Assembly: GCA_016710115.1 (NCBI GenBank) | Contig: JADJLN010000017.1 | Span: 333,236 to 397,235 of the forward strand | Length of the DNA: 64,000 bases | Direction: 5' to 3' | Source of the DNA: Saprospiraceae bacterium | GTDB lineage: Bacteria; Bacteroidota; Bacteroidia; Chitinophagales; Saprospiraceae | Shown here: positions 18,501-29,484 of the stretch, in pieces | How the letters are laid out: each line of letters starts with the position of its first letter | How positions within the stretch are numbered: the stretch's first letter is position 1 | Translations under genes and position numbers: made by a program | The notes under the pieces: generated by a model | Database searches by the model: none | Seen by the model: only the letters and a program-made list of their open reading frames with translations | Told to the model about the DNA's origin: nothing

Positions 18501-19130
18501 GTGTTTCAAGTCACCAGACATATCCGGATTCGACAGTCAAGGGCCCATCTCAATGGGCAGTTGGTATACCCTGCTCATGCCGGTTCTCTGGATGAATTTG
18601 CCGACTGGCTCTACAGAGAGGGTCATAGTGGTTATTCCAAATTTCACAAGATGGACCGTTTGTGCAAGCTCGGATTCCTCGGAACAGAACTCCTGTTTTC
18701 TGGTCAGAACCCCGTCGCGCAATACGATCCTTACGATATTGGCATCATCCTGGCGAATGCCAATGCCAGCCTGGATACGGATATCCGACACCAGAATCAG
18801 CTGGAAACCGGGTTCCCCAGTCCGGCCATCTTCGTGTACACCTTGCCCAATATCGTCATTGGTGAGATCTGTATCCGGCATAGCATTCAAGGTGAAAACA
18901 CCTTTTTCATCCAATCCGAATTTGATCCGGAAGCCCAGGTTACGTATATTGATTATCTGCTCCGGACCAGGGTCATTTCAGCCTGCATCGGCGGATGGGT
19001 GGAATGCCTGGGTGAGGATTATGATTGTTTCCTGTATTTCGTCGAACCATGCCCGGACCCTGAGCATGCAAAGGGCCCGCGTTTTACAACAGAATATATT
19101 CATCAATTATTCCAATTGAATTATGAGTGA
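18501..19130 (+). CDS. Short ketosynthase-like protein without active cysteine
   Basis: The 209-residue protein resembles the N-terminal half of a ketosynthase. It has a YDIGIILANANASLDTD segment and FVYTLPNIVIGEICIRHS where a KS would present its nucleophile, but no Cys in an elbow context and no His motifs. It starts at GTG 18501, just after a good promoter, and overlaps ACP 3 by 8 bp. From memory, proteins of about this size occur in other Bacteroidota polyene clusters under the name 3-oxoacyl-ACP synthase. It may be a scaffold or carrier-binding partner rather than an enzyme. Confidence 0.65.
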   Translation: MFQVTRHIRIRQSRAHLNGQLVYPAHAGSLDEFADWLYREGHSGYSKFHKMDRLCKLGFLGTELLFSGQNPVAQYDPYDIGIILANANASLDTDIRHQNQLETGFPSPAIFVYTLPNIVIGEICIRHSIQGENTFFIQSEFDPEAQVTYIDYLLRTRVISACIGGWVECLGEDYDCFLYFVEPCPDPEHAKGPRFTTEYIHQLFQLNYE

Positions 19131-19383
19131 ATTGAAAGAAAAGCTGAAACAACAAATTGTCGATCAGTTAAATTTGAAGGACATCAAACCGGAAGACATC
19201 GGTGATGATACGCCTTTGTTTGTCGAAGGCCTGGGTCTGGATTCCATCGATGCACTTGAAATGATCGTCCTGCTCCAGCAGCAGTACGGCATCAAAATGG
19301 TCAGCTCCGAAGAAGGGCCGAAAGTCTTTCGCAGTGTCAATACCATGGCTGCATTCATTGAATCCCAAAAGGGCCAGAACTGA
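19123..19383 (+). CDS. Acyl carrier protein 3
   Basis: This 86-residue ACP has its attachment serine in GLGLDSIDALEM. It overlaps the KS-like gene by 8 bp and ends 1 bp before the KS of cassette B. It is the paralogue of ACP 2, and the two differ mostly in helix 1 and the loop after helix 3. It probably serves the KS-CLF pair directly downstream. Confidence 0.9.
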   Translation: MSELKEKLKQQIVDQLNLKDIKPEDIGDDTPLFVEGLGLDSIDALEMIVLLQQQYGIKMVSSEEGPKVFRSVNTMAAFIESQKGQN

Positions 19384-19384
19384 T

Positions 19385-20584
19385 ATGTCGGGAGAGGTTG
19401 TCATCACAGGAACAGGGATCATTTCAGCCCTGGGCTTGAATGGCCCTGAAACCCTGGATGCTTTCACACAACACAAAACAGGGATACAACCTGTCCGCCA
19501 TCTCCACACCCGGCATCGGGATGATTTCCCTTGCGGGGAGGTCAAGGCATCCAATGCGGAACTGGCGCAGCTGACCAACCTGCCAGAACATCTCTCTCGC
19601 AGCATTTATCTCAGTTACCATGCTTCAAGAGAGGCACTGTCTTCTTTGTCAATTGGCGAATTGGCTGGTCTTCGTGTCGGATTCATCTCAGCGAGCACGG
19701 TCGGTGGCATGGATCGGACAGAGACCTATTTCCAGAAAGCACTGGTCGATCCCGCGACCGGCGATGTGCGGGATACCCGTCACCATGATTGCGGGAAGCC
19801 CACAGACTATGTCTTTCACAAACTCGGGTTGAAGGGATTTGTCAGCACGATCAGTACGGCGTGCTCTTCTTCCGCCAATGCGATCATGCTGGCAGCCCGA
19901 CTGTTGCGGACTGATCGACTGGATGTGGTTATAGCCGGGGGAGTAGATGCCCTTACACAATTCACCCTCAACGGGTTCAATACCTTGATGATCGTCGATC
20001 GACAACAATGTGAACCTCTGGACAGACACCGAAGAGGGCTCAACCTGGGCGAAGGAGCAGCCTATGTGGTGATGATGCGCAAAGAAACCGCCATACAGCT
20101 CGAACAACCCGCAATCTGCCTCCTATCCGGTTATGCCAACACCAATGATACGTTTCATCAGACGGCGCTTTCCGACCAGGGTAATGGCCCGTTTGCGGCG
20201 ATGACCAGTGCATTGAATATGGCCGGTCTCCAGCCTGGAGAGATCTCGTATATCAATATGCATGGTACAGGTACGCAGAATAACGACATGGCGGAAGGCA
20301 ATGCCATTCGCCGAATCTTCCACCCCGTATACCCCAGCCTGAGCTCGACAAAATCCTTTACCGGGCACACATTGGCCGCCAGTGGTGGTATTGAGGGAGT
20401 TCTTTCTGTTCTGGCCATTCATCACGGGGTGATCTATCCCAATTACACGTTCCATGAACCTGTCGAGGGCCTGGACATCCGGCCCGAAACCCGGATCAAA
20501 ACCGATCAGGAGGTCCGGCATGTTCTCTCCAATTCATTCGGATTTGGTGGCAATTGTACATCCCTTCTATTTTCCGAAGCATGA
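19385..20584 (+). CDS. Beta-ketoacyl synthase of cassette B
   Basis: This intact 399-residue FabF-type KS has Cys in ISTACSSSANA, His in NMHGTGTQNND and Lys/His in STKSFTGHTLAASG. The C-terminal SNSFGFGGNCTSL motif is complete. It is clearly paralogous to the KS at 15422. It starts 1 bp after ACP 3 and its stop overlaps the CLF start (ATGA). The tight coupling of KS and CLF is typical of heterodimeric polyene or polyketide synthases. Confidence 0.92.
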   Translation: MSGEVVITGTGIISALGLNGPETLDAFTQHKTGIQPVRHLHTRHRDDFPCGEVKASNAELAQLTNLPEHLSRSIYLSYHASREALSSLSIGELAGLRVGFISASTVGGMDRTETYFQKALVDPATGDVRDTRHHDCGKPTDYVFHKLGLKGFVSTISTACSSSANAIMLAARLLRTDRLDVVIAGGVDALTQFTLNGFNTLMIVDRQQCEPLDRHRRGLNLGEGAAYVVMMRKETAIQLEQPAICLLSGYANTNDTFHQTALSDQGNGPFAAMTSALNMAGLQPGEISYINMHGTGTQNNDMAEGNAIRRIFHPVYPSLSSTKSFTGHTLAASGGIEGVLSVLAIHHGVIYPNYTFHEPVEGLDIRPETRIKTDQEVRHVLSNSFGFGGNCTSLLFSEA

Positions 20585-21642
20585 TCCGGACACCCATCTT
20601 CATCCAGGGGGCAGGTTCGATCTCTCCGCAAAAGACATGGGATAAAAAGATCCTGGAAGAGGGATTTGTGGCCCAACAGGGCAACCGGTGGCCCTGTATA
20701 GAACCGCCCTATTCCGATTGGATCGATGCACGCGCCATTCGCCGGATGAGCCGGGTTCTTCAACGCTGTAACGTAGCCGCTCAACTGGCTATGAACGAAG
20801 CCACCATTGACTGCCCCGAAGCCATTGTTGTTGGGACTGCTATGGGTTGCCTGGAAGACACCTGGTCCTTTCTGTCGAAAATGGTCCAGAACGGGGGGGA
20901 GAGGTTGAGTCCCACATCCTTTATCCATTCCACGCATAATACCATGGCCTCCCACCTGGCCCTGCATTTCAAATGCTTTGGACATAACTGCACCTTTGTC
21001 CATCGCACAATTTCCTTTGAAAACAGCCTGACCGATGCGATCCTGTTGCTGGAAGAAGGTGCTGTTTCCCAGGTCCTCGTCGGTGGAGCTGACGAAGTGA
21101 CGGATATCAGCTTTGACCTGCTGAACCAGTTGGGCCAGATCAAACAGCTCGAATCAGGTGAGAATTCTCCCGGATTCACCGATGGGCAGCCGGGCTGGAT
21201 TGCGGGTGAAGGCGCATCTTTTTTTGTTCTTGGCAACCGGCAAACAGCTTCTTCCTATGCACGCCTGGTCGACGTCCAGACCGGCGCCGGGTACGATCCG
21301 GAAGAGATCGCCAGCAGGATAGAGGAACAGATGGCATCCCTGGATCCAGGCAAAACGCTCCTCCTGGCCGGGCATAACGGAAACGTTGGTGAAGACAGCA
21401 TCACAGACCAGATCCTCTCGCAGAGTGCCCCGGCATTTCCGGTTTTCCGATACAAATCCCTTTGTGGTGAATATGGCACCGCCTCCGGTTTTGCCCTGTG
21501 GCTGGCCAGCCATGTGCTCAAGCAACAGATCCGACCATCTACCTCCGGCTTTGAACCCCTTCCATCAGGCGAGTTGGACCATGTTGTCATCTTTCAACAA
21601 AGTGGACCACACCACGCATTTATCCGGTTGGACCGATGCTGA
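20581..21642 (+). CDS. Ketosynthase-like chain length factor of cassette B
   Basis: This 353-residue ketosynthase fold lacks the active cysteine, reading VHRTISFENSLTD at the nucleophile position. GTAMGCLEDTWSF and RYKSLCGEYGTASGF match the CLF at 16585, so the two are paralogues. The start ATG overlaps the KS stop. It would form a heterodimer with the KS at 19385 and limit chain length. The next gene overlaps its end by 7 bp. Confidence 0.82.
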   Translation: MIRTPIFIQGAGSISPQKTWDKKILEEGFVAQQGNRWPCIEPPYSDWIDARAIRRMSRVLQRCNVAAQLAMNEATIDCPEAIVVGTAMGCLEDTWSFLSKMVQNGGERLSPTSFIHSTHNTMASHLALHFKCFGHNCTFVHRTISFENSLTDAILLLEEGAVSQVLVGGADEVTDISFDLLNQLGQIKQLESGENSPGFTDGQPGWIAGEGASFFVLGNRQTASSYARLVDVQTGAGYDPEEIASRIEEQMASLDPGKTLLLAGHNGNVGEDSITDQILSQSAPAFPVFRYKSLCGEYGTASGFALWLASHVLKQQIRPSTSGFEPLPSGELDHVVIFQQSGPHHAFIRLDRC

Positions 21643-22442
21643 TCTATCGCAGGACCATCGCTCTCTTCCTCCTGTTGAGCGGAGGTATGCTTCTGGCGGA
21701 TCTCGTCTTTCCTGTTCCGCTTTGGCTGGTTGCCCTGATCGGAGTTGGATTGGTCAGTGCCCTGGTTTATGGCTCTGCAGTCATCCAGTCCAACTTCTAT
21801 CTCCCGGCCATTTGTCAGGGGCCTCCCCGAAACCAGATGGCTATCACCTTTGATGATGGTCCCTGCGGAGAATCTACAGCCATGATTCTTGACGTGTTGA
21901 AGGCCAATCAGATCGCTGCGACATTTTTCTGCATCGGCGACCGGATCGCCCGGTATCCCGAGCTGGTCGAACGCATGCATCGTGAAGGACATCTTATCGG
22001 CAATCACAGCCAGACACATCATCCACTGATTGATTTTTCCTTCCTGAACAAGTGGATTTCTGAAATCACCGGCGTCAACCAGAACGTCCATTCCCTGATC
22101 GGCCTCAAACCCCGTTTTTTTCGACCTCCATTCGGAGTGACGACACCCCATCTGGGTAAGGCTGTCGGGCAAACCGGTATGCTGACGATCGGCTGGAATG
22201 TGCGGTCACTGGATACCATTACGGATTCAGTTGAAACATTGCTGACCCGAATCCGACGAAAGCTGGTACCGGGCAGTATCCTGTTATTACATGATTCTGC
22301 CCCCGTTACCGTCCAGGGCTTGCAGCAGATCATCGACCTTCTACGGGTCGAGGGTTTGCAACCTGTTCGACTGGACCACCTGATCGGCGAGGATGCCTAT
22401 CAACCGATGCATACACCAGCTGCATCCTCTCCAGGCGAGTAG
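21636..22442 (+). CDS. Polysaccharide deacetylase (NodB) family membrane protein
   Basis: Two N-terminal hydrophobic segments at about residues 8-48 anchor a NodB domain. Its motifs are AITFDDGPCG (catalytic Asp and metal Asp), HSQTHH (metal His pair), RFFRPPFG, and LLLHDS near the C-terminus. It should be a metal-dependent deacetylase facing the periplasm. Such genes recur in flexirubin-type clusters, but their substrate there is not known to me. It overlaps the CLF gene by 7 bp. Confidence 0.85.
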   Translation: MLIYRRTIALFLLLSGGMLLADLVFPVPLWLVALIGVGLVSALVYGSAVIQSNFYLPAICQGPPRNQMAITFDDGPCGESTAMILDVLKANQIAATFFCIGDRIARYPELVERMHREGHLIGNHSQTHHPLIDFSFLNKWISEITGVNQNVHSLIGLKPRFFRPPFGVTTPHLGKAVGQTGMLTIGWNVRSLDTITDSVETLLTRIRRKLVPGSILLLHDSAPVTVQGLQQIIDLLRVEGLQPVRLDHLIGEDAYQPMHTPAASSPGE

Positions 22443-22565
22443 GCTGGTGAATGCGGGCAAAGCGTATCTTTAGCCGTTCGAAGAGAACCTGGCCTGAAAG
22501 AGGCAAACCCCTCTATTGTGGCGTGGGCTGACCAGACGATCCAACCTTGGGACAAGGACGAAGAC

Positions 22566-22964
22566 ATGCTGTTGAATACCTTTTATACTGTGTCTCCGGG
22601 TACAGAAATGATCGACTCCCGAATCTCGGCTACCATTGCCTTTATCCGGGAAAGCCCGATCTTTCAGGGCCATTTTCCGCAGCACCCTGTAGTGCCGGGT
22701 GTGTGTATGTTCGCTATGATCAAAGAGATCCTGGAAAAGCAGCTGGACCGCCACCTTCGGCTCAGCCAGTGCAGGAATATGAAGTTCCTGAAAATGATCG
22801 ACCCGGATCAGCACCCAACAATACACGTAGAGATCAGCTTTCAGGAGAATGAAGATCGCAGTCTGGGTGTCCAGGCTCGTCTGCTCGATCCGGAAGGAGG
22901 TGTGTATTTCCACATGACCGGAGCGACCTACCTGGTGAAAAATACGGTGCATGAATCGGTTTGA
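22566..22964 (+). CDS. Hot-dog dehydratase, FabZ/ApeI-like
   Basis: From the ATG at 22566 the product is 132 residues with the FabZ-type motif GHFPQHPVVPGV, where the His is catalytic, and a helix MFAMIKEILEK. A GTG at 22518 would add 16 residues without family support. It would dehydrate 3-hydroxyacyl-ACP, complementing the ApeP-like enzyme at 5481. Aryl-polyene clusters usually carry two such proteins, ApeI and ApeP. The preceding 123 bp show no gene. Confidence 0.82.
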   Translation: MLLNTFYTVSPGTEMIDSRISATIAFIRESPIFQGHFPQHPVVPGVCMFAMIKEILEKQLDRHLRLSQCRNMKFLKMIDPDQHPTIHVEISFQENEDRSLGVQARLLDPEGGVYFHMTGATYLVKNTVHESV

Positions 22965-24112
22965 GCAACATGGGATAGTTGTCCTGTTGCCCACCTATAA
23001 TAATGGTGGCTCCTTGCGTGCAGTGCTGGAATCTGTCTGTGTATTGACGAATCACGTGCTAGTGGTCAATGATGGTTCGACGGATCATACGGCAGAAATC
23101 CTGCTTGATTTTCCCGATATCCGGGTCATCTCCTACCAGCCTAATAAAGGAAAGGGTATCGCCCTAAGGACGGGATTCAAGGCCGCCAGAGAACTGGGGT
23201 ACGCCTATGCGATCACACTCGATTCGGACGGACAGCATGATGCGCGCGATCTGGAAAAATTGATTGACAAACTGGAGGTCACGGGTTCTGCACTCATCAT
23301 GGGAGCCCGGAATATGAACCAGGAGAATGTGCCGGGAAAAAGCAATTTCGGAAACCGGTTCTCCAATTTCTGGTATTGGGTGAATACGGGCATTTCGCTG
23401 CCGGACACGCAAACGGGTTACCGGCTCTATCCCCTGGATCCGTGTGCGGATCTCGTTTATTTTACCAGCCGGTTCGAATTTGAAGTGGAGGTCCTTGTGC
23501 GCGCTGCCTGGGCAGGTGTACCGGTCGTCTCCACACCTGTCTCTGTATATTATCCACCGGCCAACGAACGCATCTCGCATTTTCGACCTGTGCCTGATTT
23601 TTTCGCGGATCAGTGTGTTGAATACATTTCTTGTTCTGACCCGTTTCCTGTACATTCTACCGCGCGATTTTATTCGGGCACTGGTGCGAAAGGAAACCTA
23701 TATCGACCTGAAAAATGAACTCATCAACCCTGAAAATTCCATTGCAGTCAGAAGTGCATCCGTCGGATTTGGGGTCTTTATGGGCATCATCCCGATCTGG
23801 GGATTTCAAATGATGGCTGCTTTAGCATTGGCCATTTTATTCAAAATGAACAAGGCACTGGTATTGATCAGTTCGAATATCAGTATCCCCCCGATGATGC
23901 CTGTCATTATCTACCTGAGCTATCAACTCGGCAAGTTTTGGGCTGGCGCTGATGCACAGTCGATCACATTTCATGATGCTGTCACGATGAGCTCGATCCA
24001 ACAGGATGTCATTCAATATATCTACGGGAGCATTATCCTGGCTTTCGTGGCCGGTAGTTCGTTCGGGATATTGACGTGGCTCTGGCTGTCTCTTCGATCA
24101 AAAAACAGTTGA
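22951..24112 (+). CDS. Glycosyltransferase family 2 fused to DUF2062, one frameshift
   Basis: The N-terminal 215 residues are a GT-A glycosyltransferase with VVNDGSTDHT and the metal-binding TLDSDGQHD. The second frame is a DUF2062 membrane domain with SVGFGVFMGIIPIWGFQ and several hydrophobic segments. The frames meet at a run of six T (23598-23603); removing one T gives a continuous fusion of about 386 residues. GT2-DUF2062 fusions are known in polyene clusters. A sugar or glycolipid acceptor is not evident. The start overlaps the dehydratase by 14 bp. Confidence 0.82.
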
Positions 24113-24122
24113 CTGGTCTGAT

Positions 24123-27100
24123 ATGTCCAACTTTTTCCTCTTCTGGTACGACTTGCTGGCACAAAAACGTCTTCTGACTTTTGGCCTGATCGTGTCCATT
24201 TTCGGTCTGCTGGCCTGGCAGGCTACACACCTTCAGCTAAAAGAAGACATTTCGCAAATGATGGCTTCAGGTGAGGAGTCACAGACCGCGATTCACACAT
24301 TGGAAAACGCCGCATTTTCCAATCGCATCATGGTCCTGTTCTCCAATCGGGACACCACCGTGGACGCTGACCGATCCGCATTGATCCATCGGGCTGACTC
24401 GTTTGTACAACAATTGAATAATCGCTTTTCGTCTTCCATCAAATCACTGCACTACATTACTCCGGACTCCGTCATCGGAGAATTATTCGCGATTACCGCA
24501 GCCCATCTGCCCGTTTTCCTGGAACCATCCGACTATGAACGCATCGATTCAATGACCTCCCCAACAGGCATTGAACAGATCATTTCCCGAAACAATCTCA
24601 CCCGGATGACACCACTCGGGTTTGCACTCCAGGGACGGATTTTATCCGATGTACTCGGACTGGATTATATCGCACTGAGCAAGTTCCAGACATTTTCAAA
24701 GGACAGCGAATTTGAATTGCAAAACGGCCGGCTTCTGTCCAAAAATGGACATCACGTATTGCTTTATTTTACTCCGGATATTCCCTCAACAGAAACAGAT
24801 CAGCTGGTCGATTTTTTCGGGTCTCTGGATCAGGTGATCCGGGAATATGAGGCCCGGGACAATGAAACCAGAGTATATTATTTCGGACCACCCGCGGTTG
24901 CCGCCGGAAATGCCCGGGCAATCAGAAGCGACATTACACTCACCGTGAGCCTGACGGTGATTCTGCTGCTCATCATTTTTTTATGGTATTTCAAGCATTG
25001 GAGTGCACCCCTTCTGATCTTTGTACCCACACTGTTTGGACTTGTATTTGCCCTGGCTGGTATGGCTTGGATCAAAGGATCTATCTCCGTCATTGCTCTG
25101 GGTTCCGGTTCGCTCATTCTCGGCATTGCCGTCAATTATTCCCTCCACTTTCTCACGCATCGGAAACATCACGGCGATCTTCGTGAGTCCATCAAGGAAC
25201 TGGCATTTCCCATGATCGCCGGCGGCTTGACCACCATTGCCGGATTTTTGTGTCTTCTGTTTGTGAACGCACCGGTATTGCAAGACCTGGGGCTGTTCGC
25301 CGCCCTCAGTCTGACCGGTGCCTCAATGGCGACACTGATTTTTTTACCTCACCTTGTTTCACAAAAAAATCAATTTGGTAGTGCCACTCATTTCATGTTC
25401 AAACGAGTGGATCTGTTTTCTGAAAAAGGAAACCGATATATCAGCTGGCTCTTTCTCCTGCTCACGCCGATCATGTTTTATCTGGCTACTAAAATCGAGT
25501 TTGAAAGCGACATGAATGCGATCAACTACATGTCAGCTGATTTAATCGACTCCAGGCAACAAATCGATCAACTGACAGAAGGGGTTCACAAAATTCTCTA
25601 CATCAATTCAACCGGAAATACCCTGGATGAAGCCCTTGAACACATGGAAGCGGCCAGCAGAAAGATCGACATCTGGACCACTGACAGCCTCCTTGTCAGT
25701 GCATCCCTGGCCACAACCATCCTCCCGTCAACTCGTGAACAACAGCGGCGAATCGACTTGTGGAAATCATACTGGACCGATGATAAAATAGAACAAACCG
25801 TTCTGGCCCTTCAGACAAACGGATCGGCTTCTGATTTCGACCAGTCATCCAATGCATTTTTCAAACAAAAAGTGCGTGCCGATTATACGCCGCTGACTCC
25901 CGAACGAAGCACATTCCTCCGTCACACCTTTCTGGATCAGTTGATCTCCCAACACGATCAATCCTGGCAAATCACCGGGCTGCTCAATACGTCACCGGAG
26001 AAGTCTGCAGCATTACATCAATCCATTTCTTCCATCAGCAATGTCACTGCATTCGACCGGCAGCGCCTGACCGAACAACTGGTCAGCGCCGTCACAAATG
26101 ACTTCGGCTTTATCACATTCTGGACCTCTTTGCTGGTATTTGTTTCCCTGCTGATCATTTATGGTCGGATCGAACTCGCCCTGATCTCCTTCTGGCCTAT
26201 GGCCATCTCCTGGATCTGGATCCTGGGTTTGATGACCTTGTTTGACATCAAATTCAATGTGATCAACATTGTCCTTTCCACCTTGATTTTTGCTCTCGGA
26301 GATGATTATTGCATTTTTACAACGGACCGACTCCAGAAAAAATATGCGTTTAAACACATCCAGTTCGATTCCACATTTTCGTCGATCACGCTGTCAGCGA
26401 TCACGACAATTGTGGGCATGGGTGTCCTGTTTTTGCGGATCATCCCGCTTTGCGATCAATCGCCTTTGTTGCCATTATCGGTATTTCGGCAGTCTGGATC
26501 AAATCACAACTGGTCCTGCCGGGCATGTTTCGCTGGCTGATCACAAATCCGACCCGGCTCAAACACGAACCTTTTACCTTTTTCAACCTGATCCTTTCCA
26601 TATTTTCGTTCAGTTATTTTTTCTTCGGGTCGATCATCCTGTCGATCATCGGCTTTGTACTGGTGTACTGTCTTCCTGGTAACCAGAAAAAACGGAAATA
26701 TATATTCCATGTGCTTGTTTCCACCTTTGTCCGGTCATTGGTGTATGTCATGTTCAATGTGAAAAAGAAAATTCTGAATCTTCAGCCGGACCAATTTGAC
26801 AAGCCCGCCATTCTGATCGCCAATCATTCATCAGTGCTGGATATCCTGGCATTGATCATGCTCAATCCGAAAGTCATACTGATCACCAACAAATGGGTAT
26901 GGCATTCGCCCGTATTTGGATGGCTGGTCAAAATGGTCGATTATCAATACCTGGCTGAAGGGATCGATTCCTCGATCGATACGCTACGAGAACGCGTTCA
27001 GGAAGGCTATTCCATTGTAATTTTCCCGGAGGGCACACGATCGAAAGATGGCAGGATCGGCCGGTTTCATAAAGGCGCTTTCTTCCTTGCAGAACAACTC

Positions 27101-27964
27101 CAACTGGACATTCAGCCTGTGCTGATCCATGGCACGAATGAACTGGTCACAAAGGGTTTTTTCTATTTGAAAAATGGCCCGCTGACCTTGAAATTCCTCC
27201 CGCGAATATCCCCTGGAGATGCCACCTACGGAATCACCTATTCCGAGCGAACCAAAGCCATTTCCACCTGGTTCAAACAAGAATACCGTTCACTCCGGCA
27301 AGAAATTGAAACACCCGCCTATTATTCCAGAAAGATGTTTTCCAACTTTCTTTACAAGGGTCCCGTTCTCGAATGGTATATGCGGATAAAAGTACAGCTC
27401 GAAGGGTATTACACCCGTTTTGAACGCCTGATTCCCCGCAATAGCACGATTGTCGATATGGGTTGTGGATATGGCTTTCTATCTTATATACTGGGTTATA
27501 CTTCATCCGATCGGACCATTTATGCTGTTGATTATGATCCGGATAAAATCGGCGTTGCAGAAAACGGATATGCCCGTCCGGCGAATGTCCAGTTCATTCA
27601 CTCCGATATCCGGATGTACACGCTGCCTGTTGCAGATGTGTATATCATGAACGATTTGTTGCATTACCTCCAACCCGCAGATCAGGAGCAGCTTCTCCAG
27701 GATTGCATGCACAATCTGCGGCCCAATGGTATGATCATCGTACGCGATGGCGTCCGTGAACTCGAGACCAAACACTGGTGGACCAATCTTTCGGAAATCT
27801 TTTCCACGCGAATCTTGAAGTTCAATAAAAAGATGAACCATGGATTGCATTTTATTTCGGAAGAATGGCTTCGGTCCTTTGCATCCAATCACGGGTTTCA
27901 GGTGCGTATAGAAGATGCATCCAGTGTCACTTCCAACCATGTCTTCCTCCTCACAAAACCATAA
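24123..27964 (+). CDS. Trifunctional MMPL exporter / PlsC acyltransferase / SAM methyltransferase, one frameshift
   Basis: One reading unit of about 1,280 residues is split at a T run (26431-26435). With one T restored the RND sequence reads on as VLFFADHPALRSIA. The N-terminal ~800 residues are an MMPL/RND-like exporter with two sets of membrane helices around large periplasmic loops. A PlsC domain follows, with NHSSVLD near residue 900 and FPEGTRS near 967. A class I methyltransferase with VDMGCGYGFLS near 1,111 ends it. This three-part fusion is known from Bacteroidota polyene clusters. It could finish, acylate and export the pigment at the inner membrane. Confidence 0.85.
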
Positions 27965-27967
27965 TTC

Positions 27968-29484
27968 ATGAGCGGAAAAAAGCTGGTCATTGTGGGGAGT
28001 GGATTGGGGTCACTGGTGTGCGGAGCCATCCTGTCCAGAGAGGGATTCGAAGTGACCATTCTGGAAATGAACAAACAGATCGGCGGCAACCTGCAAACAT
28101 TCATTCGCGACAAACATGTATTTGATTCGGGCGTCCACTATGTGGGTGGCCTGTCGGAAGGTCAGAACCTGTACACCATATTCAAATACCTGGGCATTTA
28201 TGATGAACTGCCCCTTGAAAAACTGGATGAAATCGGATTTGACCGGATCTGTCTGGCCAATGACCCGAATACCTATCTCATGTCTCAAGGTTATGCCGCC
28301 TTTTCCAGGCATCTGACTGAGGCCTTTCCTCAAGAGAAAGAGGCCATTGACGAATATTGCAGACTGGTGCAACAGGTTTGTCAGGATTTTCCATTATACA
28401 ATTTGCGAACGGGCACAAATGATGGAAAGATTTCCTGGATGGACCAGGGTTGCCGCGATGTGATCAATCGGCTCACTACAAATGAAACATTGCGAAAAGT
28501 ACTTGCAGGTAACAACCTCCTCTATGCAGGGGAGCCGGAGTTAGTCCCATTTTACATGCAGGCCCTGGTCATGAACAGTTATATTGAAAGTGCCTGGAAA
28601 GTCGTAGGTGGAGGCTCTAAAATTGCCAGTTTACTCAGCCGACAAATCCGGAAACAGAATGGCCGTATTCTAACCAAACGGAGGGTTGTCAAATTGCATG
28701 TTGAAGACGACAGGATCCTGGCTGCCGAAACGGAAGACGGAAACAGGGTATACGGTGATCATTTTATTTCGGGGATCCATCCAGCGATTACGTTTGACAT
28801 GATCGATTCTCCGTTGATCCGATCCGGTTTCAGAAATCGACTGGACAATCTGGAAAATACACTTTCTGCATTTACACTGAATATTTCGTTGCATCCGGGT
28901 ATACTCCCTTATGAAACATGTAATTATTATTGTCATCTCTCAGATCAGGTCTGGGCTGATCCGGATTATGATCCAAAGGATTGGCCATCGCAGTATGCCT
29001 TGTTTTATTCACCCGATGGAAAGGACAGGGAATTTGCGCGCGGGATTACGTTGATGACTTACATGAATTTCAATGAAGTGAAATCCTGGTCGGATACATA
29101 TAATACGGTCGCTCATCCTTCTGATCGGACTGCAGCCTACCAGCAGTTCAAAGAAGAAAAATCGCAAGCACTTATCCGGGCAGCGTCTGCACGTTTTCCT
29201 CTTCTGGAAAAGCAATTAAAAGCTACTACGCATCCACCCCGCTCACCTATCGCGATTATATGGGTACCCGGGACGGGTCGATCTATGGCATTGCCAAAGA
29301 TTATCAGAATCCCCTGAAAACCATGATCCCTGTCCGGACCAAGATCTCCAATCTGTACCTTACAGGCCAGAATCTGAATTTGCACGGCATCCTGGGTGTT
29401 ACCATGAGTGCCCTGTTGACATCTTCTCAATTTATCGGGTTGGAATCACTTCTCGACAAAATCAAGCAAACGGATAATGCGTAG
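27968..29484 (+). CDS. CrtI/retinol-saturase-like flavoprotein, one frameshift
   Basis: The 505-residue oxidoreductase begins with the FAD motif VIVGSGLGSLVCGAIL followed by ILEMNKQIGGN, as in phytoene desaturases and carotenoid/retinol saturases. The frame breaks in an A run at 29218-29221; one extra A gives QLKSYYASTPLTYRDY and continues into the typical C-terminal YLTGQNLNLHGILGV motif. It lies 3 bp after the trifunctional gene. It may oxidise or isomerise the polyene or the resorcinol precursor. It is distinct from the CrtI-like gene at 42803. Confidence 0.8.

Noticed and set aside
22455..22470. TATCTTTA as a promoter for the FabZ-like gene
   Set aside because: The last base departs from TAnnTTTG, there is no clear -33 box, and the start codon is about 100 bp away.
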